NCBI GenBank assembly: GCA_044376465.1
Contig: JBILKW010000110.1
Span: forward strand, 1 to 7,429
Length of the DNA: 7,429 bases
Direction: 5' to 3'
DNA from: CAJBVG01 sp044376465
GTDB taxonomy: Bacteria; Bacteroidota; Bacteroidia; Sphingobacteriales; Sphingobacteriaceae
Shown: positions 1 through 5,500 of the stretch, one piece after another
How positions within the stretch are numbered: position 1 is the first letter of the stretch
Layout of the letters: each line of letters begins with the position of its first letter
The notes under the pieces: model-generated
The model's database searches: none
What the model saw: only the letters and a program-made list of their open reading frames with translations
What the model was told of the DNA's origin: nothing
Translations under genes and position numbers: made by a program

Positions 1-870
1 TACTTGCAAACCAGACATCATCCCAACGCGGTAACGATCTTTTACAATGCCTTGCTCCCGTTTGTAGCGTTCTTTTAAAGCATCGTCTTTGTAAAATTCT
101 AGTGCAGAACTTATACTCAACAAGGTTTTAAATCGGTACTGATGACTGCCTTCTAAGCCATAAATTAAGTAACGCGTTTTCTCTCCGTTCTTAACCGTTC
201 GGCTGCTGAAAAATGCTGAAATACTGAAACTGCTTTTTCGAATGAAGGTACTTACATTTTCCTTTTTTAAATTTCTGTTGATGGAGAAATTTTGCTTGCT
301 AATACCAAACTGTACACTCGGAAAATTTAACCCAATGTTAGGGTCTTTTATTCCTCCATTGGATACATGGTTAAAAGGAAATAAAACAAACAAACTGTAT
401 CGCTCACTTACATAATACCTCCAACCCGGACCTAACGATACAAAGCCCGATACCGGTAAACTATAAGCTAAATTATTTGGGTTTTCTATAGAATCATACG
501 GCCGGTTCATAAAAGCCAAGCCAGCACTTGCGCGTAAAATAAAATAATTGCGTTCGCTAATTTTAAATTGCGGTTCGAGGTAAAAGGTAGCGTGTATGCC
601 TTGCCCTACAATTTTGTTGTTTCCATAATCAAATAAAGTAATGCTCACACCCGATTGAGGGTAGCAATTGCAGGTGTTAAAATTCTCCTGATTGTCTTTC
701 ATCCGATACCAATCGAATTGTATAGCGTAAGGGTTATTGGATTTTATGCTGGCGATTTTTTTTGTATGGGCGATGGTGGTGCCAAGGTGGCTGGAGAGGC
801 TCCAGCCACCTTGGTTTTTTTGAGCGATAGCAGAGCTTGATATGAGGAATAAGATTACAAATAGCTTCAT
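1..870 (-). CDS. PagL-like acyloxyacyl hydrolase (lipid A 3-O-deacylase family), 3' end cut by window edge
   Basis: The frame is open from an ATG at 868-870 to the left edge (290 codons, no stop). Residues 1-16 (MKLFVILFLISSSAIA, then Q) form a clear Sec signal peptide cleaved after AIA, which supports this start. The mature part has many short alternating aromatic and hydrophobic stretches, as expected of an outer-membrane beta-barrel. At residues 168-182 lies HVSNGGIKDPNIGLN (DNA about 325-369). It resembles the signature of the PagL / acyloxyacyl hydrolase family, in which a His and a Ser two residues later are catalytic; here these would be H168 and S170. From memory of the Pseudomonas enzyme, the third catalytic residue is a Glu 14 residues after the His; here that position is N182. 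Family membership is fairly secure, but removal of a lipid A acyl chain is an inference. Known PagL proteins are shorter (under 200 residues), so this is a long homologue with extra C-terminal sequence. It is divergent from queG across a repeat-filled spacer. No Shine-Dalgarno sequence is visible. Confidence 0.75.
   Translation of the reverse strand, partial: MKLFVILFLISSSAIAQKNQGGWSLSSHLGTTIAHTKKIASIKSNNPYAIQFDWYRMKDNQENFNTCNCYPQSGVSITLFDYGNNKIVGQGIHATFYLEPQFKISERNYFILRASAGLAFMNRPYDSIENPNNLAYSLPVSGFVSLGPGWRYYVSERYSLFVLFPFNHVSNGGIKDPNIGLNFPSVQFGISKQNFSINRNLKKENVSTFIRKSSFSISAFFSSRTVKNGEKTRYLIYGLEGSHQYRFKTLLSISSALEFYKDDALKERYKREQGIVKDRYRVGMMSGLQV
782..821 (+). terminator. Perfect 15-bp hairpin plus T7 inside the 5' end of the PagL-like gene
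   Basis: Positions 782-796 and 800-814 are perfectly complementary (15 bp, GC-rich, 3-nt loop 797-799) and are followed on the plus strand by seven T residues (815-821). This is the shape of a Rho-independent terminator for plus-strand transcription, antisense to the gene. On the coding strand the same hairpin covers codons 19-30, just after the signal peptide, and is preceded by A7. It could stop antisense transcripts, slow translation of the sense mRNA, or be a coincidence of coding sequence. The structure is certain; its role is not. Confidence 0.4.
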
Positions 871-880
871 ATAGTAAAAA

Positions 881-1080
881 TAGCGAACTAGCGAATTTGC
901 GAATTTACGAATTAGCGAATTTGCGAATTAGCGAATTAACGAACTAGCAAAAGCCACAACACCTCGTATTTTAACATAATCGTAAAGTCGAACAGTCGTA
1001 TAGTCGTTTAATCGTAAATTCGTAAATTCGCTAGTTCGCTAGTTCGCTAATTCGTAAATCCGTAAATCCGTAAATCCGTC
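881..1080. repeat. Element A: palindromic array of degenerate 8-bp repeats
   Basis: The left arm (881-944) is eight units in strict 8-bp phase, of the type tagcgaat, ttgcgaat and tagcgaac, followed by a decayed ninth unit. The right arm (977-1080) is thirteen 8-bp units in the opposite orientation, of the type aattcgct, agttcgct, aattcgta and aatccgta. The invariant part of each unit is CGA (left) or TCG / CCG (right). The central spacer is about 945-976. Parts of the arms are perfectly complementary, for example 881-897 with 1025-1041 (17 bp), so a long hairpin or cruciform is possible. The array begins 10 bp from the ATG of the PagL-like gene and ends 6 bp before the queG ATG. It therefore fills nearly all of the divergent intergenic region, and any promoters must lie in it, in its spacer, or inside the flanking genes. 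No convincing Bacteroidota promoter motif was seen. Confidence 0.95.
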
Positions 1081-1086
1081 CCTCGC

Positions 1087-2013
1087 ATGTCAAACCGCAA
1101 AGCCATCAGCCTATTTATTAAAGACGAAGCCTACAGGCTCGGCTTCATGAATTGCGGCATTGCACAGGCTCGTTTTTTAGAAGAAGAAGCTCCGCGTTTA
1201 GAACAGTGGCTAAAAGACGGGAAACATGGAGAAATGAAATACATGGAAAACCATTTCGACAAACGACTCGACCCGCGCAAACTTGTAGACGATGCGAAGA
1301 GCATCATCAGTTTAAGTTTAAACTATTTCCCTGAAGAAGAACCCTCCAACAAAGAGTATTTAGTTTCTAAATATGCCTATGGAGAAGATTACCACGACGT
1401 AATAAAAGCTAAATTAAAATTGTTGATGAATAGCATCCGCGAGAAATTCGGAGAGGTTGGCGGCAGAGCATTTGTAGATTCCGCACCAGTGATGGATAAA
1501 GTATGGGCCCGCGAAAGTGGATTAGGGTGGATCGGTAAACACACCAACTTGTTGAATAAAAAACAAGGCTCCTTTTTTTTCTTAGCAGAACTCATTATAG
1601 ACCTCGAATGCGAGTACGATGTACCCATGCGCACCGACCATTGTGGTACTTGCACCAAATGCATAGATGCTTGCCCCACACAAGCCATTGTAGCGCCTTA
1701 TGTGCTCGATGCTAGCAAATGCATCTCTTACCTCACTATAGAGCTTAAAAACGAAATGCCAGCCGAAATGCAAGGTGCTTATAGCAATTGGATTTTCGGT
1801 TGCGACGTTTGCCAAGATGTATGCCCTTGGAATCGTTTTTCCATTGCTCACCATGAACCAAAATTTAAACCCAATAACTCTTGGTTTAACTTTAGCAAAA
1901 AAGAATGGGATGAACTAACAAAAGAAAGTTTTGAAGTGCTATTTAAAAACTCTCCGATAAAACGCACGAAGTTTGAAGGACTGAAGAGAAACCTGATGAA
2001 TTGTGAATTGTGA
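1087..2013 (+). CDS. queG: Epoxyqueuosine reductase QueG
   Basis: This 308-residue protein catalyses the last step of queuosine synthesis, reducing epoxyqueuosine to queuosine in the anticodon wobble position of tRNAs with a GUN anticodon, using cobalamin and two [4Fe-4S] clusters in the cytoplasm. Residues 1-180 match the QueG N-terminal (DUF1730) domain, including VDSAPVMDKVWA (130-141), whose D131 aligns with the proposed catalytic Asp, and SGLGWIGKHTNLL (144-156). Ferredoxin-type cysteines follow: C186, C189, C192, C196 and then C212, C239, C242, C246 (the CDVCQDVCPWN segment). All eight ligands are present, so the enzyme looks intact. The length is normal for the short form without HEAT repeats. 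The ATG at 1087 gives the usual short lead-in to the first helix. No Shine-Dalgarno sequence precedes it; 8-bp repeats end 6 bp upstream. The last codons and the stop (MNCEL, then TGA) lie within a 7-bp tandem repeat, so the C-terminal tail is partly repeat-derived. The following region suggests monocistronic transcription. Confidence 0.96.
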   Translation: MSNRKAISLFIKDEAYRLGFMNCGIAQARFLEEEAPRLEQWLKDGKHGEMKYMENHFDKRLDPRKLVDDAKSIISLSLNYFPEEEPSNKEYLVSKYAYGEDYHDVIKAKLKLLMNSIREKFGEVGGRAFVDSAPVMDKVWARESGLGWIGKHTNLLNKKQGSFFFLAELIIDLECEYDVPMRTDHCGTCTKCIDACPTQAIVAPYVLDASKCISYLTIELKNEMPAEMQGAYSNWIFGCDVCQDVCPWNRFSIAHHEPKFKPNNSWFNFSKKEWDELTKESFEVLFKNSPIKRTKFEGLKRNLMNCEL

Positions 2014-2035
2014 GTTGTGAGTTGTGAGTTGTGAG
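2001..2035 (+). repeat. Heptanucleotide tandem repeat overlapping the queG stop
   Basis: Five consecutive units of ttgtgag (the first is ttgtgaa) run from inside the last codons of queG into the downstream DNA. The repeat supplies the codons for N-C-E-L (in part) and the TGA stop at 2011-2013. Two reverse-complement units (aactcat type) lie at 2065-2078. This gives a left arm, spacer and inverted right arm layout like that of the 8-bp elements, but with a 7-bp period. Confidence 0.93.
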
Positions 2036-2088
2036 TTGGGTGCTAGGTTGATGACAGTGAAAATAACTCATAACTCATAATTTTTTTT
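2022..2088 (+). terminator. Probable intrinsic terminator of queG built from 7-bp repeats
   Basis: Positions 2022-2038 can pair with 2064-2080 over 17 bp. Three of the pairs would be G-U wobbles, because the left units read ttgtgag while the right units are complements of ttatgag. The loop is about 25 nt, and eight T residues (2081-2088) follow directly. It lies 9 bp after the queG stop on the correct strand. The stem is AT-rich, so the strength is uncertain, but position and T tract fit a terminator. Confidence 0.65.
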
Positions 2089-2241
2089 CAATACATTCAT
2101 TTTAGAATTACAAATTTAGTTACCACTAGCTTTCTAAATCTGTATTGCTACGGATTTAAATAAGTGCTTTTAATTAAGTTAGTCTCACCTTTGTTCTTCT
2201 AAAATAAACGTATTGATGGGAGATGTTTACTAGGAGGCAGA
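2089..2241. other. Intergenic stretch with no recognised feature
   Basis: This AT-rich stretch lies between the queG terminator and element B. No credible ORF, tRNA-like fold, or clear promoter consensus was seen on either strand. Confidence 0.6.
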
Positions 2242-2420
2242 AATCGAATTGGCGAATTGGCGAATTAGCGAATTGGCGAATTAGCGAACTAGCGAATTAA
2301 CGATTATACGAAATAGCTACTATACGAAAAAAATATGTGGAGGTATTGCTTTCTACAGTTCGTCAATTGGACAATTCGCGAATTCGCGAATTCGCTAGTT
2401 CGCCAATTCGCTAATCCGTT
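2242..2420. repeat. Element B: second palindromic array of degenerate 8-bp repeats
   Basis: The left arm (2242-2313) has nine 8-bp units such as tggcgaat, tagcgaat and tagcgaac, and decays through two more units to about 2329. The spacer is 2330-2356. The right arm (2357-2420) has eight units in the opposite orientation (agttcgtc, aattcgcg, aattcgct, aatccgtt). The 17-mer at 2282-2298 is identical to 881-897 in element A. Complementary arm segments include 2284-2298 with 2389-2403 (15 bp perfect). Element B lies between the convergent queG and giant surface-protein genes, outside both, and is distinct from both of their terminators. Confidence 0.95.
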
Positions 2421-2505
2421 ACATCTTTTAAATAGAATGCAATGAGTAGCTTACTTTTTTCTTTTTTAAAAACAGAATATTCAGAAAAAAATATAAAAAT
2501 ATAAA

Positions 2506-2559
2506 AAGAAGAAAGAGATTAAATAATAAGTTGCCTTATTACCTAATCTCTTTCTTCTT
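2506..2559 (-). terminator. Intrinsic terminator of the giant surface-protein gene
   Basis: Positions 2506-2521 and 2544-2559 form a perfect 16-bp stem. Inside it a second 7-bp stem (2524-2530 with 2535-2541) closes a 4-nt TTGC loop. Read on the minus strand, the stem starts 18 nt after the TAG stop at 2578-2580 and is followed by T-rich sequence (T5, then T5 and T7 runs broken by short A/T bases, complement of about 2484-2507). Position, strand and T-rich tail all agree with a Rho-independent terminator. Confidence 0.88.
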
Positions 2560-2577
2560 ACGACTAATGTCTAAAGA

Positions 2578-5500
2578 CTATTTACTAATTAAAACTCTAT
2601 TAGTATAGTAAGTATCATTCACTAATACGCGAGTATAATAAATACCAGGTGCTAAATCGGCAACATTCATATTTACATGATTAACGCCTTTGTTTAGTTG
2701 TGTATAGTTTGCAGTTCTAACGACATGCCCTAAAACATCTAGCAATTCTATGCTTAAATCTGATGGGGTTATTAAATTAAGATCGAAGTTGATGTGAGAC
2801 GAAGTAGGGTTAGGCCAAGGGGCCGTTAACATAAATTCATCTGTATTAATTTCGATGTTAGAAAAACAGCCTGCAAATGGCCTAATGTACATGCTTAAGG
2901 TATCATTTAATTGATTAATGTCATCACTTAAATCTGTTAAGTAAACATCAATAAACCTATCAAACCTATCGTTACAATCTATTTGCTTTGAAAAGGTGAA
3001 CGATGCCGATTGTAGTGGAGAAATGCTATCGATGCCGAAGCTTTCTGTTTCTATTGGCAATACAGAACTACCACCTCTCAACCGATAGTTAACATTAAAG
3101 TTTCTAATGGCAACTGTTCCTGAATTTCTGATGAGTACGCGCACATCTGTTAATTGATTTACGCTACTGTTTGCAGGGCTAACGAAACTTGCCACTTCAC
3201 CATCTACAATACTAGAAACAGACGATTTGAAATCTATTTCTTGACTATTGTTTGTTAAATCAATATCGTCTGGCAAATAGGCTTCTACTCTTAGGCGGTA
3301 AATGCCAGTAGCAGTTGGTTCTAATTGAGTTGTAAATTCATAGGTTAATAAATCTGTGGGCAACATTGGTTTGTACGGTTCGTCGACCGGAATTACTTCG
3401 TTTGCTACCTCTACGTTATTAACATAGCACTTAACATTTAAACCCGATATTTTACTTAAACCTTTGTTACGCACGGTAATGCTCACCGGCACTTTAGAAG
3501 GGTATACTTCTGGCGATGGCAATGGGCTATCGATGCTCACAACCTCTACATCACCTCGAACTAAAAACTCATCGGCACCTATATCTGGGAACTCTGCGTT
3601 TCTTGGCTCTCCATCAATATCAAACGGAATTTCTTTTAATGGAATGGCCCCGCCATCTAAAAAAGTATTGGTTAAATGCAGATTCGTTTTAGTAAAATAA
3701 TCGGGATCAACAGAAACGGATTTTTCATCTGTTAATTTTACATCACGATATTCATCCATGCTAAGGTGATCTGTGCCTTCTACTCGAGCAAACAATACAC
3801 CTTTGGTGAAATAATTATTATTATCAGAAGTATCAATGCTTAATTGGTTAACAAATACAAAACAAAATCCATTGTTATTATTGGCAATGCTGTTATTTAA
3901 CAACCGCACACCTCTAGAGTCGTTATCAATTTTTAACCCTGCTCCAAAAACAGAATTCCCGTCATATGAAATAGAGTTATGGTAAATTTTAATCGGGAAT
4001 ACTTTTGTAAGTGTTATCCCTACTCCTTCTGCACCCAATCTGAAATTACCGCCAATCATATTATTTGCAAACAACACACCATTCACCGTTAGCACATCGT
4101 TAAACGTAACTCCAGTTGTTGCGGCATTGTAAATAACATTGTTCATAATTCTGGTGTCTTCACGATTAATAGTCATGCTCAATCCTGTTGACGATTGTTG
4201 GTTTTTACGCATAATTATTTTGTTACCCGTAATGCTCAACACATCGGAGTTAGAGGTACTAATGCCAAAAGAACTTACTTTCTCAATAAAGTTACTATCA
4301 ATTGAAATGCCGATGTCTCGTATGTATTGGCTTGCACCCTTAATCGCAATCCCTAAATTTCCACCTACAATATAATTTTTTGCAATTCTAAGGTTAGAGC
4401 CACCTCTGCCAAATACCGTTAAGTTTGCAGAATCGGATGTTGTGATGGCAAAAATATTAGGTGAAGTAGAAGCGGTATCTAAAATAAATCTACAATTGGT
4501 AATGTTAATGTTATTAGATTCTGAGGTAATTTGAATACCAGCAGAACCAACAATAGAGCTGCTTAAATTTTGTATCGTTAAATGTTTTAAATTGATAAAC
4601 TTAGAACGATTTAAACGAATGGTATTTCTGGTAGTGTTTGATGATACACCTGTACTGTTAATAATTACTGAAGAGGAATCGTTATTCTCTGCCTTAATCG
4701 TAATAGTATTTATTGCTGAAGTATTTTTAGGGTTACCAATGGTAAAACGTTCGTTGTAGGTACCAGGTCTAACGTTCATTATTACAGGGCCAGTGATTCC
4801 GCAACTTATGGCACTCATCGCGGTTGCAAAGTCTGGATAAGTAGGGTTTGTACCACCAATTGTGTAGGTTCCAGATTTTAATCCAGTACAAATTAGCAAG
4901 TTTGTGGTATCGTTTATGGTGATCGGGTCGCCTACAATTCTATCGCTCGGCATAACCCTTACATAAAACGGATACGAATTATTTGGAAGCGCATTAAAAG
5001 GTGTAGTAAATGTATAAACGGCGGTTGAATACGGATTTGCCAAAGAAGCATTTCCACCATTTCCAATTACATAGGTTTCACCGGCTGCAGGCAGCCAAGT
5101 AGTTCCGTTAGAAGAGTATTGTAATTTAATGCTCGAACCGTTTAAAGATGTACTTCCTAAGTTCATCAACTTAATGGATATGTTGTTAGGATCTGTACTA
5201 AACACCAAGGGTTGAATATCTAAAAGGGCTAAGTCTTTTGCATGACGTATAAACTCATCGGCACCAATGTCTGGACCTAGAGGATTACGATCTTGCCCGT
5301 CAAAATCTTTTGTAACATTACCTAAGTACAAGCCTTTGCCTTCTAATGCAGTATTAGAAGTATGTAAATCAAAATTCGAAACAAAGTTTGGATTTATTTC
5401 AATACTATTAGATTCAAAACCTTGCATCGCCGCTTTTAAAGCAGTTAGGTTTACCCGATCTCCACCATAAAAACTATATAAGCCAGATGTTTGATCTGCA

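Noticed and set aside
655..840. Plus-strand 61-codon ORF
   Set aside because: It is antisense to the PagL-like gene, which has a signal peptide and family motif; the ORF's translation resembles nothing.
1389..1854. Minus-strand ORFs of 99 and 90 codons opposite queG
   Set aside because: They are antisense shadows of the strongly supported QueG coding sequence; no family features or start context.
2377..2388. CGCGAATTCGCG perfect 12-bp palindrome as a specific protein-binding site
   Set aside because: It arises simply from two adjacent aattcgcg units of the array; no independent evidence of a dedicated site.
881..2420. CRISPR array
   Set aside because: Repeat units are 8 bp, contiguous and degenerate, without unique spacers between them; no cas genes are present.
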